Positions 26,910 to 38,793 of a stretch of 64,000 nt of DNA are shown here, in pieces; position 1 is the first letter of the stretch; every line of letters begins with the position of its first letter. The DNA lies in NCBI GenBank assembly GCA_030685235.1, contig MU839084.1, positions 496,001 through 560,000 of the forward strand. Direction: 5' to 3'. The DNA comes from Copromyces sp. CBS 386.78 (Eukaryota; Ascomycota; Sordariomycetes; Sordariales; Sordariaceae). Under the pieces are notes generated by a model. The model was not told the DNA's origin and did no database searches. It worked only from the letters and a program-made list of their open reading frames with translations. The translations under genes were made by a program, and so were the position numbers.

Positions 26910-28797
26910 CGTGAAAGATTGACGTTAGTTGGTATTGGCCCCGAGCCAGTAGTCCTATGTCCTGGGCGAACCAGCCCCCTTCAGAACAAGATAGCGAGTT
27001 GATATGCGTGTTGTGAATATCCAGCACCAGGGAGTTTCGAGTATCCTTGGTAAACTATGCTATAAGATCTGATCCAAGGTCTATCGGGAGATAGCCCTAA
27101 TGGCGTGGGAAATGTCGATGAGGCGAGTAGAAGGGCGAGTGGAAATTTCGGTTGCCACGGGAGATCAATATGGTCTAAGAATTGACGTAACGTAGGATTA
27201 CCGTGTTAGATTTCGTAAAGTGATAACCGAGAGTGTGAGGCTGAAATACTGGTTGAAGTGACGTGGTGGACTTGATGATTTGGAGCAGAGAGCGTCGAAC
27301 TTGGTATATCGTGTTGGGGTGTGCGGCATCCGGGGAAAGAATGTGTGAACGTGTATAGGCGAAACACGAACGGCGAGGTTGCGTAAAGCGAGATGTAGTA
27401 GACTCAGTGAGCGAGATCCGGTATGATTGTTGGATATGGACAGCTGTTTGGCGAGAGGGTGTGTGACGAATAGCTTCTAGAGACGTGGTTTACTTTCTGT
27501 CTTGGTCTGATGATAGAGCGAATGAGTGACGATAGTCCGGGTTTAGTCCGTTTGTAGGTGTGTTGTCTGTGAGCCGCAAGTAGTGATGTGTTGTAGCGAG
27601 AGAAGGCAAGGCCCCGTTGTCCGGTGCGGGAGACTGAAGGACGAAAGACTTGGAGCGGAAGCAATGGTTTCGAAGTGAGATTCCTTTCTGGAGGACCACC
27701 CTTGAGTCCCAAGCAGTCCAACTACCTATCCAGCCTGCCCACGAGGCAAACCCAATATCCACAGCTTCCCGAAATTTCAAATGGAGCGAACGGATGAGCT
27801 ATGCTGCTATGGTGCTGTGCTTGTTTAGCTCCCCAATCACTCGATTGGGCAAAAGGAGTAGAAGAAGGGTCTTGCTGAGGAGTTACCTCCAAGTATGCAG
27901 GGATGGCTCTTGCAACGGATTAACCAGACACTGCGAGAACACGGAACACTGCGGTGGCCGTAGGAAAGAAACAGGTGGACATACGCACTGCCCACAAGCA
28001 CCCAGAGAACCGAGACAGACGGGGAGGGGAGGAGAAGGGGGTCCTTGGGTTTAATGACCGGATCGTCTCCATCGTTGCTAGGCGTTGGAGCGTTTTAATT
28101 TGATGTGTCCACGAACCCGCCAGTGCTTCCAGAGGCGAAAATAGGCCAAGAGCCATTTGTAAGGTGGAACTCGCTCAAGCGAAGAAGAAGCGGATTCTTT
28201 CGTCATGGATGGTGATATAAAAGGAGAGGGGGAGGAAGCACACCGTCGGATAGTCCAGTCCAGTCAGTACTGATGTGCTCAAGCAGCTCCGGTGATGACG
28301 GAGATCATATGGACAAGAAGCTTAAGCCGCCATATCGTGAGCTTCTGGTTCTCTCAACGTCGAAGGGAAAATCCGTGGACAACGGTCCAAATGCACAATT
28401 TACGTCCCCTGTCTAGAACACAGGAGGTACGTAGCACCACCGATCTAGCGATCACCCGATGTCCCCTGCCCGGTTGCCCGGTTTGTTTGGTCGGTGGTGT
28501 TTAGCGAGCGCCAAGAGGAGTTCAACAGACCGGCAGTCGAGTGCCGGCGGATGAAGAAGCCTTCCAGCAACGGCTGCCCGGCAGTCGTCAGAGCCCGACA
28601 GGATGGGTTGTTGTTGTCCGGAAATCGACTGGCGGCCAGGATGGACGGGCTGCCGAATTGTCCGACCATGTCCCCTTCCCCTGCCGAGCCTCGTGTGCAT
28701 CTTGACATCCGGACAGCTCGGTCCACTTGTAGCCGCGCTAAAGATTCGGCGATTTGGAATGATGCGAGACATCGATGCTCCTCTCCTGTCCATCATT
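26910..28797. other. Intergenic region upstream of the Flc-like gene
   Basis: About 1.9 kb of normal-GC sequence between the Flc-like start codon and the left inverted repeat of the AT-rich element. No convincing gene. Open frames on both strands at 27.4-28.9 kb overlap each other and lack recognisable domains. Confidence 0.55.
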
Positions 28798-28854
28798 CCC
28801 ACACTCAAACGCCTGGCCGTTTTCTTGGCATGAGGGGGTGGCACACACACACAC
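28798..28854 (+). repeat. Left terminal inverted repeat of the RIP-mutated element
   Basis: GC-normal arm of about 57 bp ending in a (CA)n run. It is the inverted match of 33117-33183. Its CA dinucleotides are intact, in contrast to the mutated interior. Confidence 0.8.
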
Positions 28855-29079
28855 CGACACACACATCGACAATCTGGCTCAATCCCGCGAATAGATTAAT
28901 TGTATCCTATTATAACTCGACGAAATCTATACCAAATTTCGTATAATCTTAATCGCTTTAATCGCTCGTATTCGTTCTTATTATTAATTCTATCTTTTAT
29001 TATATTATTCTAGTACAATAGTGGCTTATATTAATAATAATTAGAAGGCGTTCGTAAACCTAATACTTTATAGTAGCGA

Positions 29080-30140
29080 ACTTCTTTATAATATCGCTGT
29101 CGCTATAGGTATATATTTGCGTACCGTATAGAAATATAAATATAATTTTAATTTTATTAGTAAATTGTTTTTATTAATTTGAATATCCTAGAATATTAGA
29201 AAGCTCTTTATATAAGCGATAGAAATAGGTCGTTATATTAATTTTATATTAAAATAGCCGTCTTTAATATTGAGTAAGAGGTTATTAATTTACTAATTTT
29301 AAAGCTAGATATATATTTCGACGAAATATACGAATTTTTTATCGACGATTACAATATATATATATCGACCGAGACCGTACGGCGGCACTTTCGTTAAAAG
29401 CGTTAGAAAAAGAAGAAATTAGCATTTAAAATAGTATAATAATAATTTTAATTAGTAGTAGAATAGATAATAAAGATATTACTATTTATTATAGAAATAT
29501 TCGTTTTTTACAATAAATCTAGTACAAACCGACGAAATAGAATTCGTCGCATTAAATAAGTACCTTGTAGCGCTATTATAATATTAATAAATATATTCGA
29601 ACGCAATAAGCGGTATTACCTCCTCCCGGGTATATTAATTAATAGTATATTCGAATTACTAATTTTTAAGGGTGCGATAAATATCCTTAATTTTATAATA
29701 TAGTTGGAGAGGAGATTATTCCCCTAAATAAATCTTTTCTTTAACCGTAATAGTATTTTAGTAATAAATAACGCTAATTAGTATTTTTATAACGAAATAT
29801 ACTACGCGTACGCGAAAATTAGTATATTACTCTAGTATTTACTACTATACTCTCTAGAGTTTAACCCGATTGAAGCGTATTTTAATAATTTTAAGAAGTA
29901 TATAAAGCGGGTATATAGTAACGAAGGTGGCGATAGTATATTTAATAGCGAATTTCCTGCCTTTCTACGTTAAATAATAATAACGGTTAAATATTATATT
30001 AAATAGATCTATAGCTACTTTAAAAATGCGAAGTTGTCAATAGAGGATATTAATAATATAAATAAAAATTATATAACAATATATATTAAAGAATTAGAAA
30101 AGTTTAAGCGGATTAATAATATAATTGGGCGACGGTAATA
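29080..30140 (+). pseudogene. Relic Tc1/mariner-type DDE transposase, inactivated by RIP
   Basis: On the plus strand a frame with only TAA/TAG stops keeps the order of a Tc1/mariner/IS630-type transposase. Near 29320-29400 is a helix-turn-helix-like segment (DEIYEFFIDDYNIYIST, then ETVRRHF). Near 29520-29640 a segment compatible with the start of the DDE domain is followed by ERNKRYYLLPG. At about 29750-29790 there is VINNAN, where the family has a D-N-A motif. At 29848-29874 is YSLEFNPIE, the family hallmark SPxxNPIE, followed by AYFNNFKKYIKR. Many stops fall where TGG, CAA or CAG codons would be expected, as RIP produces. The start and end are approximate, and no functional product is possible. 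Confidence 0.75.
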
Positions 30141-31599
30141 TAGTTTAGAAAGTATTAGGGAATTTAGAGATAGGGGTCGGTTGTATTGTAATTTAATACT
30201 AGAAATACTAGAGATACTAAATTTATATATTTATATAACAATACTAAAATACTAGAAATCCCCCTCTTTTATTATATATCGTATTAATTCGAATTATCGC
30301 TCGCTAAGACCGCTAGCGGTAGTACTACCTGCTATAGAGGCTAAAGCTTTAGTAATATCGAATTTGAAAATAATATTAAATTATAAATTTAAATTAATAT
30401 ATTAGTTAGTTAGAATATCGAAATAGAAAGGTAAAAAGTATACTTACTATAGTTTAATTACAATACTAATACTACGTATTTTTATTTAAAGAAGTCTTTA
30501 ATACCGCTTTTAAACATTATATAGAATTTTAGCAAGAAGCTTAATTATATAAATTACATTGCCGGCTATTTTTTAAGTACGAGTATATCGGCCGGCGCCG
30601 TTAAATTATAGAGTTTTTTTTATAGAATAACGAAAGCCCTATATACTATCGTCGATTTTAATAACTTTTTAATATAGTAATCCTTATAAAAGGTTTTAAA
30701 GAATTCGGTAATAAGTTTTTATATTAACCGGTTAAATAGGGTAGGCGGTGGCGGTAACGAGCGTAAATTAAAAGATTGTAGTAAGGGTAAATAAAGGATT
30801 GAAGATTCTTTAGCCCCCTCTTTATATTTCTTTAATTTTTCCTTATATTTCTTTTCCTCTTCCTCTTCTTTATATTTTTTTCTTCTCTCTTCTTCCTTTT
30901 CGTCGGCTACCGATAGTAGTACAATCGATAGTAATACTTACAAAATCCTCCTACCGTTAGTAATAATAATTATAAATAAAGTAGGAGGGGGGTTAGCATA
31001 TTTAATTATAAGAGTTTTACAATCGGTTAATTGCCTATAGAAGGCCGTAGTTTAATATTTAAATGGCATAGCCAAATCGATAGTTATTACTTTACTAAAT
31101 GTTAGGAGACGAGATATATTATAACCGCTAGCGAATATAGTAGTAACTATAGAACTACTAGCGGTATAAAGGGGGTAGGGAGGATAAGGGAATTGGGGGG
31201 GCTAAAAATAAAGGGGAAAATATTAATATAGTAAATAGTAAGGCGGGGGGTACAATACGTAAGGGTATAAAGGTAAATATAGCCCTTTAAAATTATCCTT
31301 CTTTAATATAGTTTATAATAAATTATTTATAATCTCTATATTAGCACTATTATTATTACTATTAACATTATTAACAATATTAATATTAATAAGGAGATTA
31401 TTATTATTACTATACTTCCTTCCTCTACTATTACTACTATTATTAATAATATTCGTAGCGTTTTCTATTATAATTATTTTGTATAGTATTAGATTAGGTA
31501 GTATTCGTATAGTAGCCGAACCTATAGAAATAGCTTTAGCCTATTTGCCCGCGTTTTTAACTATAAGGTTATAATAGTTCTTACTACTATTAAGGATAT

Positions 31600-33004
31600 A
31601 ATATATTTGGTAATCGATACCTTTATTATAATTATAGTAGCGGTAACCGTTATTATATTTCTATATTTATACGAATTCTTAATATATAATGCTTTTAATC
31701 TTAACTTTACCCGTATATACTTCTCGTTCGCAGTCTAGTTCGTTAAAACGATCGACTTCCTATAGTATTATGTTAGTAATAATTTTCCTTTTAGTATTAG
31801 TATTATTCTTCGTCCCTAAAGTATGAAAGCTATACGAAGATTATATATAAGGAATATCCGCTATGACGAAGGAGTTTAATATACCGCGAAAGGGTATTAG
31901 TATAAAAGGTATATTTAAAATAGAAGGAGGAGGGAATATTATTAATTCGTTAACGGGCGGTTCGGTTAACCGAAATTTAAAAGATATAGCGAAAGTATAG
32001 TATTAACTAGCGTAACAAAAGTACGATTTTATAACCGCCTTATAATCGATATTATTATACATATTAAAAAATTCGTTACTAGGGATAGTTTTATTATAGA
32101 CTATAACTTTAATACGACAATTATTTTATACGGTAATAGTATATAAGATATTATAAAGGGAGGTTTGATACTTTATCCCTACGGCTGTAATTATTTCAAT
32201 AATATTTTATATATAATTAAATTATAATTTTCTAATCTCCCCGAGTAAACTACTCCTAAACCGCTATAAATAGAGTTCGCCGTTATTTTATTCGACTTCA
32301 ACCTCCTTATATAAACCGCAATCTTCAATAGCGGGCGGTTTATTACGACCGACGAATATATACAAACCCATAATAATAAACTATACCTAAATAAATAGAG
32401 GGTAAATAAGTTTAGAAGGCGGGGTTAGAGCAGCTAGCTTACGGGTAGATAATATAAAAGTAAGTCGAAATCGAGGTTTAGAAGTAATTAGCCTAATTAG
32501 GGAGGCTACCCTATCGTTGTTATTATTACTAGAATAGTAAAATAAAGTTTCGAAAGTTTTCTTTTTAGGAGTAAAGCGGATAGGGAGCTCTTACTCGATT
32601 TCGTCGTCGTTATTAGAAAATTCGTCTTTATCGCTAGAAAATTCAATAGGGGTGGCGGCCCGTTAAATAGGAGGGGATAAAGGTAGATCTAATTCGGGCG
32701 CAGCAGGCTCTTTCCCCTTTTTCGATTTAGCCTTCTTAGGCGCGGCCTTCCTAACCTTCTTAGGCGCGGCCTTCTTAGCCTTCTTAAGGGCAGCGATAAC
32801 TTTAATCGATTATTTAGCTTCGACGAGGGTACAGCTCTTCTTTTTAGGGCGAATGGATACACGTTATAGAGTTATTATATTAGAATCTTCTTAATCGTCG
32901 TCGCTATAGCCTTCGTCGAACTAGACTGAGGGTATACCGTTTCGAATACAAGACCACTTTAAATTTATAGCGGGAATCTTTTTGAAGATTATTTTAGGAG
33001 GCAT
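31600..33004 (-). pseudogene. Relic minus-strand ORF with Lys/Ala-Pro repeats inside the RIP-mutated element
   Basis: Reading the minus strand from ATG at 33004 gives MPPK, then a frame interrupted only by TAG/TAA codons. At residues 71-95 it contains two copies of a KKAAPKK unit encoded by a 24-bp tandem repeat (plus strand about 32731-32789). It is followed by an acidic Asp/Glu/Asn stretch. The frame appears to continue with RIP-type stops to about 31.6 kb. The basic repeat resembles histone H1-like or DNA-binding tails, but no family is recognised. It converges with the transposase relic and may be an accessory gene of the same element or part of a nested one. The lower boundary is approximate. 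Confidence 0.45.
32731..32789 (-). repeat. 24-bp tandem repeat encoding KKAAPKK
   Basis: Two and a half copies of a unit reading CTTAGGCGCGGCCTTC on the plus strand. It is GC-rich within an otherwise AT-rich block. It contains no CA or TG dinucleotide, so it offered RIP no target; this explains its survival. Confidence 0.7.
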
Positions 33005-33116
33005 TATTGCGATAGGTTTATTTACTTTAAACGAAAAAATATAGAGTTTAAGCTTCAATTCTATATAAAAATCGTCGTGAAAAGTTACGATTTACGGATT
33101 TACGGGTTGAGTAGCA

Positions 33117-33183
33117 GTGTGTGTGTGTGTGTGTGTGTGCCACCCCCTCATACCAAGAAAACGGCCAGGCGTTTAAGTGTGGG
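33117..33183 (-). repeat. Right terminal inverted repeat of the RIP-mutated element
   Basis: Inverse of the arm at 28798-28854, with a longer (GT)n run. It differs from the left arm at two positions in the non-repetitive part, both equivalent to C-to-T changes in a CA context on the strand read as the left arm. Confidence 0.8.
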
Positions 33184-33941
33184 AACATTCTTCTCAGTGT
33201 TCGACCTTCAAGGACCTCTATCGATTGGGAACAGGCTTGTTAGATAATGATGGTTAAAGGTACCACGTGATCATAGTTGGGTCTTTACAGGTTCTCATGA
33301 TGAAATTGGATATCCACTCGTTGGCTCCGCTCACTGCTACCTAGCGAAGTCCGGCCCGGTCAGGAACAAACGGTGCGGTGCATTTCCCGGCAGGCAATGC
33401 CAAGCTGCAGCATTCTGGACCCTTGCACTGTACCTTTAGCGTAAATAGTCGGGAACAACCACCGGTGGGAAGCCATAAACATCAAACCGACCTAGCGTTG
33501 TCGACCGGTTGGCAAAAACAATCAGTCCAAGCAGCAGGCGGGAAACATGCACACCATGTCACCATGTGCCAGAACAGGAATTGCAAAAGGGGATGGCATA
33601 GAGCGAACATGTCGTATCGATGGAACGAGTGAAGTAACCACATATAGTGTTATCGCGCTTGCCCATGATGCAAAGCCGTCGTCAAGTGACGACAAAGAGA
33701 ATCGAAAGCCCAACCAAAAGCATCCTCCTATTTCATCGACCCCAAATCTTCCCATTAATCCTTTCACTTCATTATCTTGCGTCTCCTTCAACCTCATTAT
33801 CCCAGCCCCCTTTTTGGTTTCCAGCCATACCTCCGCTCACCCCGATATGGGACGACTGGACGGTCATGGAAAGCATGCCGTCCATGCGTCTCCAAGGCCT
33901 TTGCGCCCTGACAATAAGGGTGCAAAGCATACAGACAACGC
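33184..33941. other. Intergenic region between the RIP-mutated element and the symporter gene
   Basis: About 760 bp of normal base composition containing the 3' untranslated region of the symporter gene. No gene was supported. Confidence 0.55.
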
Positions 33942-36554
33942 TCAAAAGAACTTGCCAGGAATCTTTCCAGCCCCAGACTGCTGTCCGGTGCTCAAGATAG
34001 TCTCCAAGTCTCCACCAGCAACATACTGGACCGTCTCGCCATCTCCCTCCACCACAACGGGACGGTCCAGGGCATCGAATCTCACGCCCTTTCTCTTGGC
34101 CTGAACCCACTGCACCGCCAGTCTGAGCGCAAGGGCTCCGAAGCCCCACAGGAGACCGCCGACAGGGGCAGCCACGAAGGCGCCGAACGCAGCCCAGCCT
34201 TCCTGGTACAGTCCCTCCTCGAGCAGCATCAGCTGAGCGCCCTTGTAGGCGTCCTTGTAGTAGATCGCACCGAAGATGAAGACAGTGAAGACACCACCCA
34301 ATCCGCCGACGACCACCTCAAAGCCGCGCCACCAGTAGCAGCGGTCAGACAAGCCAATGACCAGTACCGGAATGGTGGCGGCAGAGACAAGATCGGAGAT
34401 GAGGTAGATCTGCAGGATCGAGGGCGCCTTGATGGCGAGGACCACGATGGGGATAATGACCAGAACCACGGCGCCGCGGATCCACCACACGTTGAGCTTG
34501 TTGCGGAACAGATCGTTGCTGGCGCTCGAGACCATGGCGGACTGCAGCGAGTCGAAGGCGGCGGTACTGAGCGTAACGGACATTACGAGGACGAAGCCGA
34601 CGACCCAGGCGGGAAGGTTCTCAAGCAGGCCGAAGAAGGCTACGGCGCCGGGGAGCGGGTTTTCCGGGTCCGAGCCGGGCCATACGCCGGACCAGGCAGC
34701 GATGAGACCGGTACAGCCTACCATGGTGATGATGATGAGGATGATAAGGGCAGCGAGAGAGATGCCGATCCATAGATCCTTGTCGGTCTTGGAGGCAAAG
34801 GTACGAAGCCAGAAGCTGGACTGCTTGGGTGTTAGTCGAGTGACGACGTGCCGGTCTTTGTTTGCTCACAAGACATTACCAGAAAGAAGTCGTTCGTCAG
34901 GATGGCAACCGGGAGGATGTAGAGAAGCTGCCAGCCCAAGAGATTATCTTTTAGTAGTCCCGAGGGCTCAATCAAGCTGGTATCGATCTTGGTCTCAACG
35001 CCGATAGCAATGGCTGCGACGATAATGAGTCCGACCACCATCGCTCCCTGAATGTTGTCCGTGAAGAAAGAGATTTGGAATCCGCCCAACGCTGCAGGTC
35101 GCATCAACGTCAGTACTCATCCGATGAACCGTTGGCTGCAAGACACGTACAGGTGTAGATAGTCGTGATTACACACTCGACAATGATGACCGGCAACCCA
35201 TTAAGGCCAGTCAAGACCTCGACAACCTGACCGATAGACGACAGTTCGGCAACCATGTACAGGAAGAGCGTAACCAGCGTCACAAAGCTGAGGTACAAGG
35301 CCGCGACGGTCCCATAACGCTGTCTCGTCCACTCCGTGAGGACGAAACCCTCAGGGCATTTGCGTCGGATGATCGGGCCCAGCGAGGCGAAGACGAACAG
35401 TGGGAGTGCAGAGGCCAAAGCATAGACGAGCACACCCTGAAGACCAGCCAATGTGGCAATTTCTGGATAAGTGAAAAGCATACCAGATCCGAGAGCTGCG
35501 CGGGTTAGTTTTTCCAACCCACAAGAGTAAAGGGGGAAGGGGGAGGGGGGGGAGAGGGGAGAAGGGGGAGGGGATAGATCGGAGCGGCAGCACGTTTCCC
35601 ACGCAAGCATTAACTTGATCGAGTAATTACGGTACAATCTCAGCTTCGTCGCCCAGCTTCGTCGCCAGATCTCCTCCCTGTTTATCCTCTTTATCCTCGA
35701 AAATACCATCGCCCCCGAGGAGATTATGGTATGAAGCGAGGATAGAAAGAGCGGGAGGTTGAATCCAGACGAACAAGCCCTCGACTCGGCGCCCGTAGTG
35801 AGCCGCAACCTTTCATCTAACCTTGAGTAATATCCATAGTATCCTTCTTGACACCACCTGGGGAGACGGTGCCAAAAGGAAGACACGAGGGATACGACCT
35901 CGGAAGATGAAAAGTAGGTTGGAAACTGGGTGCGAACGAACCTATGCTGTCAGTCTGCTCAACTTATACCTCTCTCATGACCGGCGTTTTTTGCTCGGAT
36001 CGAGCCCTTATTGCTAAGGTCGAGTTTCGGAGGTCGAGTTCATGTTTCGTCGTTGCCGAGATGCTGTGTTTGGTGTGTTGCTACCGCTCTGATCTTCATG
36101 TTGCAGGAGAGGCCTCAAGTGTCGTTGTTGAGTGCCCCGTTGTCGCGTTCTGTGCTCTCACTCACCGGAAGCGATGAAGTTCAGAGCGAGCGGAATAGCT
36201 AAGAAAGATGGGGGTATTAGTTGCAACTCAACGCGTATTCGGTAGCGACGGAAGGCTATGAGAGTAGGTGATGGCTTGGCAGACTAGAGAGAATAACAGC
36301 CTCTCTTGTCTGGGCCTGGCAGGAATGTCTTCTAACCCGTCTGAGTCCTGTTGCCGGCGAGATACTCCCCCTTGGTCTGGTTTCTCAACATCCAGGCAAC
36401 ACCGGTTCCCATGATGCTGCGGCAATGAGTCAGTACAAACGCTCCCCCTTATCGAGCGGGAAGGGAACGGGGCTTGGTGATTGTCATCTCACAGGAAAAC
36501 TCCTAAGGTAGTATAGATGATGGCGTTCGACGCCTCGGAGGATGGTTGGCCCAT
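33942..36554 (-). CDS. Sodium:solute symporter (SSS) family transporter, Dur3-like
   Basis: Exons (minus strand) are 36554-36493, 36416-36337, 36198-36166, 35495-35151, 35091-34880 and 34820-33942, giving 536 aa. Exon 3 is 33 nt and intron 3 is 670 bp, ten times the length of the other introns here. The N-terminal segment has TTLGVFLIMGTGVAW, then TKGEYLAGNRTQTAIPLALN, which matches the SSS core start. About 12 further hydrophobic segments follow, including LGSGMLFTYPEIATLAGLQG, YLSFVTLVTLFLYMVAELSS and VMSVTLSTAAFDSLQSAMVS. The family uses Na+ or H+ gradients; fungal members such as Dur3 carry urea and polyamines. The protein is shorter than classical Dur3, so the substrate should be regarded as unknown. 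Confidence 0.87.
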
Positions 36555-38793
36555 TGTTCTGGTAGGATTCTGCTTGGATATAGACAAATTTCGGTGGTTG
36601 TTGAAAACGATGTTGCGTAAGAAAAAAGTTGTTGAACTGCCCTGTCGAGGTCTCTTTTCTTTTAAGCGAGATAGTGGAGCTTTCAGTTCGGTTTCGACTT
36701 CTCCGCAGAACGATCGACGCCTGCTCTAGGATGGGCTCGATAAGAGTCAGACAGAACCTAGGTACCTTTGATAGTCATAATTTGAAGAAAAAGTAGCGAA
36801 TCAAAGTGGAAACAACTGACATATGGCTGTTCTTGTGCTTATTCAAGTTGGATAGGTTCATTGTCCTCCCTACGCTACTCTCCGCCAAAAGCAAAGTGAA
36901 ATCCTCCGACGAAAGAGACCCCGAGTATCGTGTAGGCAGCAGGGGAATTTACGTACGACTGACAGCCCTGTGGAAATTGGAGCCCATTAATCCTCGACCT
37001 TCAAAACACTGTGGGGGTCTATCCAAAAAATCCAAACCCCCCTCTGCTCTTGTCCCTCTCTCGCCGTCATCGAGATAGGCCTAAAACAAGAGGGTTGCCG
37101 AAGTGATTGTATAGGTGGCTGGGCCTCCAGCGCGGGGGCTGGAAATAAGCCACTAACTGTAAGCCACCCTGATATCATCTAGAATTGTTAGTATCAGAAC
37201 ACTTTAGCTGAATATACTAGTGAAAAGCATGGCATCCCTGGAGGACAGGGAGTGTGATACAACTCTCCTTCTGCATCAGCTGTGGTAAACTTTCCTCAGA
37301 TTCTCGGCTCGTCCGGTACTCAGCGACCGTGAGCATCAGTCACTCCAGCGTTCGCCTTGATCATGTCACGGTACATACCTCTACTACCTTGAAACAGCCT
37401 GGACGCCGACCACCAAATCTCTCTCTCCCTATAGCAAGGTTCACGCTAAGAAGTACGGTTAGGGTGTTAGTACTTTTCGCGGGCGGAACACATACAAAAC
37501 CCCGTACGCACTACCCAAATCATAGTGCACGGCCCGAAAATGCACTTTCCGCCCGCATAATAATTGTTAGTCCTAACTAAATTGAACCGTTTTCATGTTA
37601 GTGCATATGCCCGTCCCCCCCCGCGTTCCCGTTCTCTACACAGACGGTACATCCTCTACAACGGCACAACCCAATATCCAGCCTTACACCCTTTACGGAA
37701 GGGTCGAGGCCAGGTTTCCTGGCCGCCCCGAACACTTGTGACATTGTGTGACGACGTTCTGGGTCATGATCATCTTTGACCTTCTCTCAACAACGACAAA
37801 AGGCTCGAGATGCGGATAGTGCAGTCTCTAAACGGGACAGTTCCTGCAGCGACAACTGACTCGTTACTTTATCTATTGAATCTGGGGACACTATCTCAGT
37901 AAATGTGGAAATGGTAGCAGTCGATGGAGTAGCTATGCGACAACCAGATACGAGCTTTACCCAGGATACGGAAACCAACTCTTCCCTCTGCTTCCAAATA
38001 CACGAGATTGTCGACATTCCCAACCATATTCAACCAGTCTCCACGTGTGACCCGAAACTACTGCCTGAACACTCCTCAAGATAGTCCTGGTTGTTGTTCC
38101 CTAAAAGTCCACGCCTGGTTCAGCATCGATCGCCTGAGTAGACTTGAAAAGATTCAAGCTATCAAAGAAGCTGTTCTGGCCAATACTCAAACTCCGACAT
38201 TAATCAAACAATCCAGGTGGACGCAAGCACCAGACTGCGCCAACACCAACCACTCAAATGTACCAACGATCATCGAAAACAGCCAGGTCAGACCAACCAT
38301 TCTGCCAACCAACACCAACCGAAAAAAAACCAGGGTATAACCACCAAGCGCCGAAACCAGCATATGCTCAAGTCGCTGCAAATGAAATTATCGCCCAACT
38401 CCAAGGAAGAACACCGCAATAGGTAGAACGCCGAACCCAATGCCTGTCAAAAGCCAATAGTTTTGACAAGTCCGCGGGAACAGGCTGGCCGGTGGTTGAA
38501 ATATAATCGAAAGGAAGATATGACCATGGCGGAAAAAAGACAACGACCAAAATTGAGAAAGAGGCCGATACGTTATCGAAACGTGGTCCACCTGGGTATA
38601 CCAAAGAAACCCATGCCGTTCAAGACAGCATGGAAGCGCCAAAGAAATGGATTTGGAGCATCAAGGTATACCAGCAAAGTCGTCAAAACATAGTCGAGAA
38701 GCTCTGAGTGTTGTAAGGCACTGTGGAAAGCTCGCACCCTAGAGTGACAACAGAGTCGGCAAAGATGGACCAGTTGAGATGACTCCCATCCCC
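36555..38793. other. Intergenic region with a small inverted-repeat element
   Basis: About 2.2 kb between two minus-strand genes. It contains the symporter promoter, the possible mini-element at 37458-37577 and the 3' region of the RRM gene. Other open frames are short and featureless. Confidence 0.5.
37458..37577. repeat. Possible ~120-bp palindromic mini-element
   Basis: The left arm has GTTAGG, a 15-base spacer, then GCGGGCGGAA. The inverted right arm has the same two blocks with the same 15-base spacing. The spacer sequences differ. This is either a diverged MITE or a hairpin-forming sequence. No target duplication was established. Confidence 0.4.

Larger units (their letters stand above)
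28798..33183. mobile_element. RIP-mutated DNA transposon or composite, bounded by inverted repeats
   Basis: A 4.39-kb unit whose ends are inverted copies. The left end reads CCCACACTCAAACGCCTGGC, then CGTTTTCTTGGCATGAGG and GGGTGGC followed by (CA)n. The right end is the reverse complement, with TTAAACG and GGTATGAG in place of TCAAACG and GGCATGAG. Between the ends, about 28890-33110 is strongly AT-rich, full of TA steps and poor in CA/TG, with C surviving mostly in CG. That is the footprint of RIP on repeated DNA. Two relic reading frames converge inside: a DDE transposase on the plus strand and an unidentified frame on the minus strand. No target-site duplication could be recognised. The block may contain more than one nested element. 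Confidence 0.8.

Noticed and set aside
28790..33190. LTR retrotransposon as the identity of the first AT-rich block
   Set aside because: The ends are inverted rather than direct repeats, and the readable relic is a Tc1/mariner-type DDE transposase, not reverse transcriptase.
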